From Polaromonas sp. AER18D-145 (lineage in GTDB: Bacteria > Pseudomonadota > Gammaproteobacteria > Burkholderiales > Burkholderiaceae_C), in contig NZ_NBZV01000017.1 of assembly GCF_002379095.1 (NCBI RefSeq), positions 1 to 64,000 on the forward strand: 64,000 nucleotides of DNA, written 5' to 3'. Shown here piece by piece: positions 1 through 7,395 of the stretch. Position numbers and translations under genes: made by a program. How positions within the stretch are numbered: the stretch's first letter is position 1; each line of letters starts with the position of its first letter. The notes below the pieces were generated by a model. That model searched no databases and was not told where the DNA came from. It worked only from the letters and a program-made list of their open reading frames with translations.

Positions 1-159
1 AAGGGTTACACCATCGTGCTGGTCGAGCAGAACTTCCGCTTCGCCGCGCCACTGGCCGACCGCTTTTACGTGATGGAGCACGGCACCATCGTGAAACAGT
101 TTGCCCAGAACGAGCTGACCCAGAACATGGGCATGCTGCAGGAATACCTGGGCGTGTAA
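1..159 (+). CDS. livF: Branched-chain amino acid-type ABC transporter ATP-binding protein, 3' end only
   Basis: The first 53 codons visible are the C-terminal end of a Liv/HAAT-family ATPase; the gene starts outside the window. The segment IVLVEQN is the conserved H-loop region of LivF-type proteins (normally VEQN after the D-loop), followed by the typical end with MEHGTIV and a terminal EYLGV. It would power import with the two permeases at 298-2196. Family assignment is firm from the motif. The substrate cannot be read, because Liv-type systems carry amino acids, amides, urea or aromatic and aliphatic acids. Confidence 0.85.
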   Translation, partial: KGYTIVLVEQNFRFAAPLADRFYVMEHGTIVKQFAQNELTQNMGMLQEYLGV

Positions 160-220
160 CACCCGCTCGGCGCCAGACAAACCATTTTCGCTTTTTGCCC
201 CCAACTCACCAGGAAACCCC

Positions 221-283
221 ATGAAACTCAAAACCCTCGTAGCCGCTCTGGCCAAGTCCAAATGCTCGCTACTCAAGAATTAA
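221..283 (+). pseudogene. Remnant of a periplasmic binding-protein gene (signal-peptide start only)
   Basis: An ATG preceded by AGGAAA opens a 20-codon frame, MKLKTLVAAL and ten more residues, ending in TAA. The first residues look like the start of a Sec signal peptide of a Liv-type substrate-binding protein. The frame then runs straight into a stop, 14 bases before the livH start. Liv operons usually carry a binding protein of about 380-400 residues, so I infer a deletion that kept only the start. The second half (AAATGCTCGCTACTCAAG) resembles short interspersed repeats I recall from Comamonadaceae genomes, which could mark the junction. A real short peptide is possible but less likely. Confidence 0.5.
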
Positions 284-297
284 GCTGACGGGTTTTC

Positions 298-1182
298 ATG
301 GAAATTTTCGGTATTCCCCATCAAGCGTTTCTGGGCCAGTTGCTGCTGGGCCTGGTCAATGGCGCGTTCTACGCCATGCTCAGCCTCGGGCTGGCGGTCA
401 TCTTCGGCCTGCTGGGCATTGTCAATTTTGCGCACGGCGCACTTTATATGCTGGGCGCATTCGCCGCCTGGATCATGCTGGACAAGTTCGGCATCAATTA
501 CTGGTTTGCGCTGGTGCTGGCCCCGCTGACGGTGGGTCTGCTCGGTGTCGTGATCGAGCGGCTGTTCCTCAAACACCTGTACAAGCTCGACCCGCTGTAC
601 GGCATGCTGCTGACCTTTGGCCTGGTGCTGATTGCCGAGGGCATTTTCCGCGAGCTGTACGGTGTCTCGGGGCAAAATTACAACGTGCCGGAACTGCTGT
701 CCGGCGCCACCAATCTGGGTTTCATGGTGCTGCCGAACTACCGCGCCTGGGTGGTGCTGGTGTCGCTGGTGGTCTGCCTGGGCACCTGGTTCCTGATTGA
801 ACGCACCCGGCTCGGCGCCTACCTGCGCGCCGGCACCGAAAACGCCGCGCTGGTGCAGGCCTTCGGCATCAACGTGCCGATGATGGTGATGCTGACCTAT
901 GGCGCCGGCGCCGCCCTGGCCGCGCTGGCCGGTGTGCTGGCCGCACCCATCATCCAGGTCAACCCGCTGATGGGCTCGAACCTGATCATCGTGGTATTTG
1001 CGGTGGTCGTGATTGGCGGCATGGGCTCCATCATGGGCTCGATCCTGACCGGTCTTGGCCTCGGCGTGGTGGAAGGGCTGACGCGGGTCTTTTATCCGGA
1101 AGCCTCCAACATTGTGGTGTTTGTCATCATGGTAATCGTGCTGATGGTCCGGCCTGCGGGCCTGTTCGGCAAGGAGGCCTGA
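298..1182 (+). CDS. livH: Branched-chain amino acid-type ABC transporter permease LivH
   Basis: This 294-residue inner-membrane protein has the eight or so hydrophobic segments of LivH permeases. It carries the family hallmark NGAFYAMLSLGLAVIFGLLG near residue 20 followed by VNFAHG, and the EAA-like stretch GGMGSIMGSILTGLGLGVVE near residue 240. It forms the translocation pore with the LivM-type protein, whose gene starts 3 bases after this stop. The length is normal. The start ATG at 298 has little Shine-Dalgarno sequence, which fits either coupling to the lost upstream gene or re-use of its leader. The substrate is unknown. Confidence 0.93.
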   Translation: MEIFGIPHQAFLGQLLLGLVNGAFYAMLSLGLAVIFGLLGIVNFAHGALYMLGAFAAWIMLDKFGINYWFALVLAPLTVGLLGVVIERLFLKHLYKLDPLYGMLLTFGLVLIAEGIFRELYGVSGQNYNVPELLSGATNLGFMVLPNYRAWVVLVSLVVCLGTWFLIERTRLGAYLRAGTENAALVQAFGINVPMMVMLTYGAGAALAALAGVLAAPIIQVNPLMGSNLIIVVFAVVVIGGMGSIMGSILTGLGLGVVEGLTRVFYPEASNIVVFVIMVIVLMVRPAGLFGKEA

Positions 1183-1185
1183 GCC

Positions 1186-2196
1186 ATGAGCAACGCCACG
1201 ACCGCGGTTACCCCCCAGACCCCCAAAGCCCTGATGACCAAAGCTGCCCAACTTATTCGAATCACCTACATCGCGCTGCTGATCCTGGCGCTGGTGGCGC
1301 CCCTGCTCGGGCTCTACCCGGTGTTTTTGATGAAGCTGTTGTGCTTCGCCATTTTTGCCGCGGCTTTCAACCTGCTGCTGGGTTTTACCGGCCTGCTGTC
1401 GTTCGGCCACGCGGCGTTTTTCGGCTCAGCCGCTTACGTCACAGGCTGGTTCATCAAGGCCCAGAATTTCACGCCAGAGCTGGGGATCCTGGCCGGTGTC
1501 ATTGCCGCCGGTCTGATCGGCCTGGTGGTCGGCATGGTGGCCATCCGGCGTCAGGGCATTTATTTCGCCATGATCACGATGGCCCTGGCGCAGATCGTTT
1601 ATTTTGTTGGCCTGCAAGCACCTTTTACCGGGGGTGAAGATGGCCTGCAAGGTGTGCCGCGCGGCGCGCTGCTGGGCCTGCTGCCGCTGACGTCGGACAC
1701 CACCATGTACTACCTGGTGGTTGCGGTGTTTGTCGCCTGTTTCCTGACCATCTCACGCATCGTGCATTCACCGTTCGGCCAGGTGCTCAAGATGATCCGA
1801 GAAAACGAGCCGCGCGCGATTTCCCTGGGCTATCAGGTGGACCGCTACAAGCTGCTGGCTTTCGTGTTGTCGGCCGCGCTGACCGGCCTGGCCGGCGCGC
1901 TTAAAACCGTGGTGATGGGCTTTGCCACGCTGTCCGACGTGCACTGGTCGATGTCGGGTGAAGTGATCCTGATGACGCTGCTGGGCGGCGTCGGCACCTT
2001 CTTCGGCCCGGTGCTTGGCGCCGGCATTGTGATCTCGCTGCAAAATCTGCTGGCCGACAAAGTCGGCTCCTGGGTGACTGTGATCATCGGCGTGATTTTT
2101 GTGCTGTGCGTGCTGACCTTCCGCAAGGGGATAGTCGGTGAACTGCAGGCGTATCTGGAGCGGCGCCGGCGCACTGCGGCAGCGCCTGACGCTTAA
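1186..2196 (+). CDS. livM: Branched-chain amino acid-type ABC transporter permease LivM
   Basis: This 336-residue permease has the LivM signature NLLLGFTGLLSFGHAAFFG (about residues 64-82) and the cytoplasmic loop with IRENEPRAISLGY (about 204-216), which contacts the ATPase. Roughly ten hydrophobic segments are visible, with an Arg-rich C-terminal tail. AGGAGGCCTGAGCC precedes the ATG and the gene is coupled to livH. It is the last intact gene of the first transporter cluster. A transposase relic follows immediately after its stop. Confidence 0.93.
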   Translation: MSNATTAVTPQTPKALMTKAAQLIRITYIALLILALVAPLLGLYPVFLMKLLCFAIFAAAFNLLLGFTGLLSFGHAAFFGSAAYVTGWFIKAQNFTPELGILAGVIAAGLIGLVVGMVAIRRQGIYFAMITMALAQIVYFVGLQAPFTGGEDGLQGVPRGALLGLLPLTSDTTMYYLVVAVFVACFLTISRIVHSPFGQVLKMIRENEPRAISLGYQVDRYKLLAFVLSAALTGLAGALKTVVMGFATLSDVHWSMSGEVILMTLLGGVGTFFGPVLGAGIVISLQNLLADKVGSWVTVIIGVIFVLCVLTFRKGIVGELQAYLERRRRTAAAPDA

Positions 2197-2197
2197 C

Positions 2198-2305
2198 CTT
2201 AAACAACACCTGGGCTGGTACGGCTTCCACCATCATGCCAGCTTGAGCATTGCCGCGTACGGCGTCTTGCGGGCCCAACGGCTGCACCATCCGGATGATG
2301 GTTAG
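2198..2305 (+). mobile_element. C-terminal relic of an IS701/IS4-type transposase
   Basis: Directly after the livM stop, one frame reads LGWYGFHHHASLSIAAYGVL followed by RAQRLHH and a TAG at 2303. The Trp-x-Gly-Phe-His-His-His-Ala and CIAAYG-like pattern is the C-terminal end I associate with IS701-family (IS4-like) transposases. No upstream part of a transposase and no start codon are present, so this is a residual tail. The rest of the gap to 2427 holds no recognisable gene or hairpin. The family assignment rests on recall of the motif. Confidence 0.5.
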
Positions 2306-2427
2306 TAGAAAAAAACATCACCTAACGCTAGGCGCCTGTCCTACCCACACATTACAGACCTCGGGACAGTCCAGCGGTCGCACCGTCTCGTGCCATCCCG
2401 GGGCCCGCGCGCCGGCAACGCAGCGGC

Positions 2428-3366
2428 CTATAGAGCCGCCACCAGTTCCGGCACCGCGACGAACAAATCGCCCACCAGGCCATAGTCGGCCACCTGGAAG
2501 ATCGGTGCTTCGGCGTCCTTGTTGATCGCAACGATCACCTTGCTGTCCTTCATGCCGGCCAGGTGCTGGATGGCGCCCGAGATGCCGACCGCCACGTACA
2601 ACTGCGGCGCCACGATCTTGCCGGTCTGGCCGACCTGGTAGTCATTGGGCGCGTAGCCGGCATCGACGGCGGCGCGCGAGGCGCCGATCGCCGCGCCGAG
2701 CTTGTCGGCCAGCGGCTCCAGCACGGCGTGAAATTTGTCGGCCGCGCCCAGGCCACGCCCACCGGACACGATGACCGATGCGGCGGTGAGTTCCGGCCGT
2801 TCCAGCTTCACGACCTCACGTCCGACCAATGTGGTCAACCCGAGATCGCCAGCCGCGGCCAGCGTCTCGACCGCCGCCGTGCCGCCCGCACCGACCGGGT
2901 CGAAGGCGGTGGTGCGAATGCTCAGCACCTTGATGGCATCCTTCGATTGCACGCGGGCCAGCGCGTTGCCGGCATAGAACGGGCGCTGGAAGGTGTCGGG
3001 CGATTCGATGGCGATCACGTCCGACACCTGGGAGGCGTCCAGCAATGCCGACACACGCGGCAGCACGTTTTTGCCAAAGGCCGTCGCCGGCGCCAGCACA
3101 TGGGTGTAGCCAGCATCGGCGCGCACGCGTGACTGCACCAGCGCGGCCAGGTTCTCGGCCAGATGGGCTTCGTAGTACGCCGCGTCAGCGTGCAGCACCT
3201 TGGCGACACCCGCGACCGCCGCCGCGGCCTGGGCAACGGCCGCGCAGTTGCGGCCAGCCACCAGCACATGAATATCACCGCCGATGCGCGTGGCCGCAGC
3301 AATCGTGTTCAGCGTTGCCGCTTTGAGTACGGTGTTGTCGTGTTCCGCAATGATCAGGGTTGTCAT
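2428..3366 (-). CDS. etfA: Electron transfer flavoprotein alpha subunit
   Basis: The 312-residue EtfA (FixB family) has an N-terminal domain ([10 protein letters not shown], adenine-nucleotide-hydrolase fold) and the C-terminal FAD domain. FAD-domain motifs are SGGRGLG (about 201-207), AAVDAGY (about 231), QVGQTGK (about 245-251) and [14 protein letters not shown] (about 259-272). It carries electrons from acyl-CoA dehydrogenases to ETF:ubiquinone oxidoreductase, which is not in this window. The start shares one base with the etfB stop (TGATG), so the two are translationally coupled. With eight dehydrogenase genes nearby, this is the obvious common acceptor. Confidence 0.96.
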   Translation of the reverse strand: MTTLIIAEHDNTVLKAATLNTIAAATRIGGDIHVLVAGRNCAAVAQAAAAVAGVAKVLHADAAYYEAHLAENLAALVQSRVRADAGYTHVLAPATAFGKNVLPRVSALLDASQVSDVIAIESPDTFQRPFYAGNALARVQSKDAIKVLSIRTTAFDPVGAGGTAAVETLAAAGDLGLTTLVGREVVKLERPELTAASVIVSGGRGLGAADKFHAVLEPLADKLGAAIGASRAAVDAGYAPNDYQVGQTGKIVAPQLYVAVGISGAIQHLAGMKDSKVIVAINKDAEAPIFQVADYGLVGDLFVAVPELVAAL

Positions 3367-4115
3367 CAGATCACCTTCGCTTCTTCTTTGAGTCGTTTGA
3401 CGAGTTCGGCCGTGTCGGCTACCTTGATGCCGGCCTTGCGCGCCGCCGGCTCGCTGACGTGCAGTGTCACGGTGCGCGGCGCGATGTCGATGCCGAGCTC
3501 GGCCGCCTTGATCACCTCCAGCGGCTTTTTCTTGGCCTTCATGATGTTGGGCAGCGTGATGAAGCGCGGCTCATTCAGGCGGAGGTCGGTCGTGATCACG
3601 GCCGGCAGCTTCATGGCCAGGGTTTCCAGGCCACCGTCGATCTCGCGCGTGATGGTGGCGGTGTCGCCGCTGATCTGCACCTTGGAGGCGAAGCTGGCCT
3701 GGGCCCAGCCCATTAGCGCGCCAAACATCTGGCCAGTCTGGCCAGCGTCGTCATCGATCGCCTGCTTGCCGAAGATGGCGAACTGCACGCCTTCTTTGGT
3801 GGCCACGTGCTGCATCAGTTTGGCCACCGCCAGCGGTTCGAGCCCGGCGTCGGTTTCAATCAGCACGCCGCGATCGGCGCCGATGGCCATCGCGCTGCGC
3901 AGCGTCTCCTGGCAAACGGTCGGGCCGCAGGACACGACGATCACTTCAGAAGCGACACCGGCCTCCCTGAGGCGCACCGCCTCTTCGCAGGCAATCTCGT
4001 CGAACGGGTTCATGGACAATTTCTGGTTCGCGAGATCGACTCCCGAACCGTCGGACTTGACGCGGGCCTTGACGTTGTAGTCCAGCACCCGCTTGACGGC
4101 GACCAATATCTTCAC
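3366..4115 (-). CDS. etfB: Electron transfer flavoprotein beta subunit
   Basis: This 249-residue EtfB starts [14 protein letters not shown] and has normal length for the family. The ETF-beta signature is clear: [20 protein letters not shown] at about residues 183-202, which includes the recognition loop that docks on partner dehydrogenases. It precedes and overlaps etfA on the same strand. It binds AMP and pairs with EtfA in a heterodimer. No promoter was identified with confidence; the gene lies just downstream of the tetR terminator, so it probably has its own promoter at about 4116-4150. Confidence 0.96.
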   Translation of the reverse strand: MKILVAVKRVLDYNVKARVKSDGSGVDLANQKLSMNPFDEIACEEAVRLREAGVASEVIVVSCGPTVCQETLRSAMAIGADRGVLIETDAGLEPLAVAKLMQHVATKEGVQFAIFGKQAIDDDAGQTGQMFGALMGWAQASFASKVQISGDTATITREIDGGLETLAMKLPAVITTDLRLNEPRFITLPNIMKAKKKPLEVIKAAELGIDIAPRTVTLHVSEPAARKAGIKVADTAELVKRLKEEAKVI

Positions 4116-4129
4116 TTTATCTCCATGTG

Positions 4130-4184
4130 ATTAAAAAAACAAACAATTCAAAAACGGCAGGAACGGGGCCGAATCCTGCCCGTT
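4130..4184 (-). terminator. Rho-independent-type terminator after tetR
   Basis: Read on the minus strand, AACGGGCAGGA (4184-4174) pairs with TCCTGCCGTT (4162-4153) with one bulged G. A T-rich tract with seven consecutive T near 4133-4139 follows. The stem begins at the TetR stop codon. It would separate tetR transcription from etfBA. Confidence 0.6.
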
Positions 4185-4789
4185 CAATCACGGTTCACTC
4201 CCGATGCGGCCACACGAGGAAACAGCATCGTGTACATGCGCTGCGCCAACGCATCGACGTCCAGTCGCCCGCCAGGCCGGTACCACTGCGCCGTCCAATT
4301 GAGGGCACCGAGCACCGTCTGGCGCACCAGCACGACATCGGCGTCGACCAGGCCCAGAGTCGCGGCCTCGTTGATCGGCTCCATCCACAAGGCCTCGTAG
4401 GCGTCGCGTGATGCCATCACCCGGGTCTGCGCGTCCGGCGACAGGCTGCGCCACTCGTAGAGCAGCACGGTCATGGCGTCGAGCCGCGGACCGAGCAAGG
4501 CCTTCAGGTGGCTGCGCACCATCGACAGCAGCCGCTCGGGCAGCCGGCTCTCTCCAGCCAGCCCGTGGCGCACCGACGCCATGATGTCGCGAACACCCTC
4601 CTCCATGATCGCCACCAGCAACTCCTCCTTGGTGGCGAAGTGATAGAAGAGCGAGCCCGAAGTCATGCCCATGGCTTGGGCAATCTCGCGCACCGAGGTG
4701 CGCTCGAAGCCCTGGCGCCGGAACCGGCTCGCCGCGGTCGCCAGGATCGCGTCCCTGCGCGGGAGTGGGTTGTTTCGCTCCTTTGTCAT
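4184..4789 (-). CDS. TetR/AcrR-family transcriptional regulator
   Basis: With the ATG at 4789 the product has 201 residues (MTKERNNPLPRRDAI...). A classic TetR DNA-binding domain covers residues 11-57: AILATAASRFRRQGFERTSV, then REIAQAMGMTSGSLFYHFAT as the helix-turn-helix. A longer in-frame start at 4891 exists but would run through the putative operator, so I prefer 4789. The gene diverges from the acyl-CoA dehydrogenase at 4935, the usual layout for a repressor of an acyl-CoA catabolic operon whose ligand is a pathway acyl-CoA. The effector is not readable from sequence. Confidence 0.9.
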   Translation of the reverse strand: MTKERNNPLPRRDAILATAASRFRRQGFERTSVREIAQAMGMTSGSLFYHFATKEELLVAIMEEGVRDIMASVRHGLAGESRLPERLLSMVRSHLKALLGPRLDAMTVLLYEWRSLSPDAQTRVMASRDAYEALWMEPINEAATLGLVDADVVLVRQTVLGALNWTAQWYRPGGRLDVDALAQRMYTMLFPRVAASGVNRD

Positions 4790-4796
4790 GCCGTAT

Positions 4797-4825
4797 ACTA
4801 TAGCATCTAACAAGCGTTTGGTTGA
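4797..4825 (-). promoter_or_regulatory. tetR promoter and putative TetR operator in the divergent region
   Basis: An imperfect palindrome, TAACAAGCGTTTGGTT (4808-4823; 10 of 16 positions symmetric), lies between tetR and the acyl-CoA dehydrogenase gene. It resembles PsrA/FadR-like TetR sites (CAAAC...GTTTG type, from memory). On the minus strand TATAGT (4802-4797) could be a -10 element. It would put the start of transcription at or next to the tetR ATG (leaderless), with only a weak -35 near 4825-4820. The operator would then sit in the spacer, giving autoregulation. Confidence 0.4.
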
Positions 4826-4934
4826 TGATTTTATCCATCGCGTGTTGGGAGCTTCCGGCGCCTTTCCGCGTGGACGATCCACTCTTCGCAAGAGTCGGCC
4901 ATGCCAGCGTCAATCTGATTTCAAGGACAGACCC

Positions 4935-6071
4935 ATGCTCAATCGCACCATCTTCGGTGAAGAACACGAACTCTTCCGGGACCAGGCTCGCCGCTTTCTG
5001 GAAGAAGAAGTCATCCCCCATCACGCCGGCTGGGAAACCGATGGCATCGTGCCGCGCGCCGTCTGGCGCAAGGCCGGCGCCGCGGGCCTGCTGTGTCCCG
5101 CCATACCCGAGCAATACGGCGGCGGTGGCGGCACGCGCCTGCACAGTGCCGTGCTGATTGAAGAAGTAGCGCGCGCCGGCACGAGCGGAATCGGCTTCGG
5201 CCTGCACTCCGACATCGTGGCACCCTACATCCTGGCCTACGGCACCGAGGAGCAAAAGCGCAGCTGGCTGCCGAAAATGGCCACCGGCGAGGTCATTGGC
5301 GCCATCGCCATGACCGAGCCGGGCGCGGGCAGCGACCTGCAAAACGTACGCACCAGCGCCGTGCGCGACGGCGACGAACTGGTCATCAACGGCCAGAAGA
5401 CTTTCATCACCAACGGCCAGAACGCCAACCTGGTGATCGTCGTCGTCAAGACCGATCCGACGCTGGGCGCCAAGGGTACCTCGCTGGTGCTGGTCGAGAC
5501 CGATCGGCCCGGTTTCACGCGCGGGCGCAACCTTGAGAAGATCGGCATGAAGGCGCAGGACACCTCGGAACTCTTCTTCGACGGCGTGCGCGTGCCGGCC
5601 GGCAACATCCTCGGCGGCGAGGGCAAGGGCTTTTTCCTGCTGATGCAGGAACTGGCCTGGGAGCGCATGCAAATCGCCATCGGCGCGGTGGCAGGCGCCG
5701 AGGCCGCGCTCGAATGGACGCTGGCCTATACCAAGGATCGCAAGGCCTTCGGCCAGCGCGTGATCGACTTCCAGCACAACCGCTTCAAGCTCGCCGAAAT
5801 GAAGACCGAGGTGCAGATCGCACAGGTCTTTGTCGACCGCCTGCTCGGCCTGCTGATGGACGGTCAGCTTGATGCGGCCACCGCCGCGATGGCCAAGTAC
5901 TGGACCACCGACCTGCATTGCAAGGTGATCGACCAATGCCTGCAGATGTTCGGCGGCTTCGGCTACATGTGGGAGTACCCGATTGCCCGCGCCTATGCAG
6001 ATGCGCGCGTTGCACGCATCTACGGTGGCGCCAACGAAATCATGAAGGAAATCATCAGCCGAACGCTGTAG
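4935..6071 (+). CDS. Acyl-CoA dehydrogenase (long-chain/isovaleryl-like)
   Basis: The 378-residue FAD enzyme makes a trans-2 double bond in an acyl-CoA and passes electrons to ETF. It starts [20 protein letters not shown] after AAGGAC. Motifs are [13 protein letters not shown] (about 117-129, substrate/FAD binding) and ITNGQ (flavin contact). [20 protein letters not shown] (about 337-356) is the dehydrogenase signature near the C-terminus. The site where MCAD has its catalytic Glu reads YGGANEIM, with Gly instead. As in IVD and LCAD, the base should therefore come from the helix around residues 240-260. First gene of the long plus-strand cluster; upstream in-frame starts are rejected because they overlap the regulatory gap. 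Confidence 0.93.
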   Translation: MLNRTIFGEEHELFRDQARRFLEEEVIPHHAGWETDGIVPRAVWRKAGAAGLLCPAIPEQYGGGGGTRLHSAVLIEEVARAGTSGIGFGLHSDIVAPYILAYGTEEQKRSWLPKMATGEVIGAIAMTEPGAGSDLQNVRTSAVRDGDELVINGQKTFITNGQNANLVIVVVKTDPTLGAKGTSLVLVETDRPGFTRGRNLEKIGMKAQDTSELFFDGVRVPAGNILGGEGKGFFLLMQELAWERMQIAIGAVAGAEAALEWTLAYTKDRKAFGQRVIDFQHNRFKLAEMKTEVQIAQVFVDRLLGLLMDGQLDAATAAMAKYWTTDLHCKVIDQCLQMFGGFGYMWEYPIARAYADARVARIYGGANEIMKEIISRTL

Positions 6072-6141
6072 CATCCGCCGCCAGCCGCTTTCCGCCATCT
6101 TGCCTATCGCTTCCATAGATTCAAAAAGAAGGAAACCCACC

Positions 6142-7350
6142 ATGACCGACGCATTCATTTACGACGCCGTGCGCACGCCGCGCGGCAAGGGCCGCAGCTC
6201 GGGTGCGCTGCACGGCACCACGCCCATCAGTTTGGCCATCACCGCGCTGCAGGCACTGCGCGACCGCAACACCCTGGACACCGCCTTCGTGGACGACATC
6301 ATCCTCGGCTGCGTCGAACCCGCCGGTGAGCAAGGCGCCGACATCGCGCGCGTTGCGGCCATCGCCGCCGGGTACCACGAGAGCGTTGCCGGCGTGCAGG
6401 TCAATCGCTTTTGCGCCTCGGGGCTCGAGGCCTGCAACATGGCCGCCGCCAAGGTCATGTCGGGCCAGTCGCCGCTGGTCATCGGCGGCGGCGTGGAGAG
6501 CATGAGCCGCGTGCCCATGGGCACCAGCGGCGGCGCCTGGGCGATTGACCCAGCAGTGGCGATTCCGACCTATTTCGTGCCGCAGGGCATTTCGGCCGAC
6601 CTGATTGCCACCCTTTACGGCCACAGCCGCAGCGACGTCGACAGCTACGCGGTCGAAAGCCAGCGCCGCGCTGCGCTCGCCTGGGCCGAGGGCCGCTTCG
6701 CCAAGTCGATCGTTCCAGTCAAGGACGTGAACGGTTGCATCGTACTTGAGCGCGACGAACACATGCGCGCCGAAACCACACTAGAGTCGCTCGCCAAGCT
6801 GGAGCCGGCCTTCAAGGTGCAGGGCGAAAAATACGGTTTCGACGCGGTGGCCGTGCAGCGCTATCCGGAGATCGAGCGCATGGTGCACGTGCACCACGCC
6901 GGCAACTCGTCGGGCATCGTCGATGGCGCGGCCGCGGTGCTGATCGGCAACGCCGAGGTCGGTAAACAGCTCGGCCTGAAAGCCCGTGCCCGCATCCGCT
7001 CGTTCGCGTCCATCGGCAGCGAGCCCACCATCATGCTGACCGGCCCTTCCTACTCTGCGGAAAAGGCGCTCAAGCTCGCCGGCATGAAGGCCAGCGACAT
7101 CGACCTCTATGAATTGAACGAAGCCTTCGCCTCGGTCGTGCTGCGTTTCATGGAAGTGATGAAGGTCTCGCACGACAAGATGAACGTCAACGGCGGGGCC
7201 ATCGCGATGGGGCACCCCCTGGGCGCGACCGGCGCCATGATTCTGGGCACCCTGCTCGACGAACTCGAGCGGCGCAAGCTCTCCACCGGCCTGATCACGC
7301 TGTGCGTGGGCGCCGGCATGGGCACCGCCACCATCATCGAGCGCGTCTGA
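6142..7350 (+). CDS. Thiolase (acetyl-CoA C-acyltransferase, FadA-like)
   Basis: The 402-residue thiolase starts [20 protein letters not shown] after AAGGAAAC. All catalytic elements are present: nucleophilic Cys91 in [16 protein letters not shown] (about 325), His358 in [15 protein letters not shown], and Cys388 in CVGAGMGTA. It cleaves 3-ketoacyl-CoA to acetyl- or propionyl-CoA plus a shortened acyl-CoA. It sits 70 bases after the dehydrogenase and 45 bases before the FadB-type gene. An acetoacetyl-CoA thiolase is the alternative; the neighbours favour 3-ketoacyl-CoA thiolase. Confidence 0.94.
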   Translation: MTDAFIYDAVRTPRGKGRSSGALHGTTPISLAITALQALRDRNTLDTAFVDDIILGCVEPAGEQGADIARVAAIAAGYHESVAGVQVNRFCASGLEACNMAAAKVMSGQSPLVIGGGVESMSRVPMGTSGGAWAIDPAVAIPTYFVPQGISADLIATLYGHSRSDVDSYAVESQRRAALAWAEGRFAKSIVPVKDVNGCIVLERDEHMRAETTLESLAKLEPAFKVQGEKYGFDAVAVQRYPEIERMVHVHHAGNSSGIVDGAAAVLIGNAEVGKQLGLKARARIRSFASIGSEPTIMLTGPSYSAEKALKLAGMKASDIDLYELNEAFASVVLRFMEVMKVSHDKMNVNGGAIAMGHPLGATGAMILGTLLDELERRKLSTGLITLCVGAGMGTATIIERV

Positions 7351-7395
7351 AGCCCCGGCACGACGCGAACCTCATCACAGACCTGGACCACCACC

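Noticed and set aside
280-1410. Long minus-strand open frame opposite livH rich in His, Gln and Gly
   Set aside because: It is antisense to a clear permease gene and its composition (His/Gln/Arg rich, no domain) is the usual shadow of GC-rich coding DNA.
4188-6158. 656-codon minus-strand open frame opposite the acyl-CoA dehydrogenase
   Set aside because: It covers parts of two real genes in other frames and shows no recognisable domain; typical high-GC shadow.
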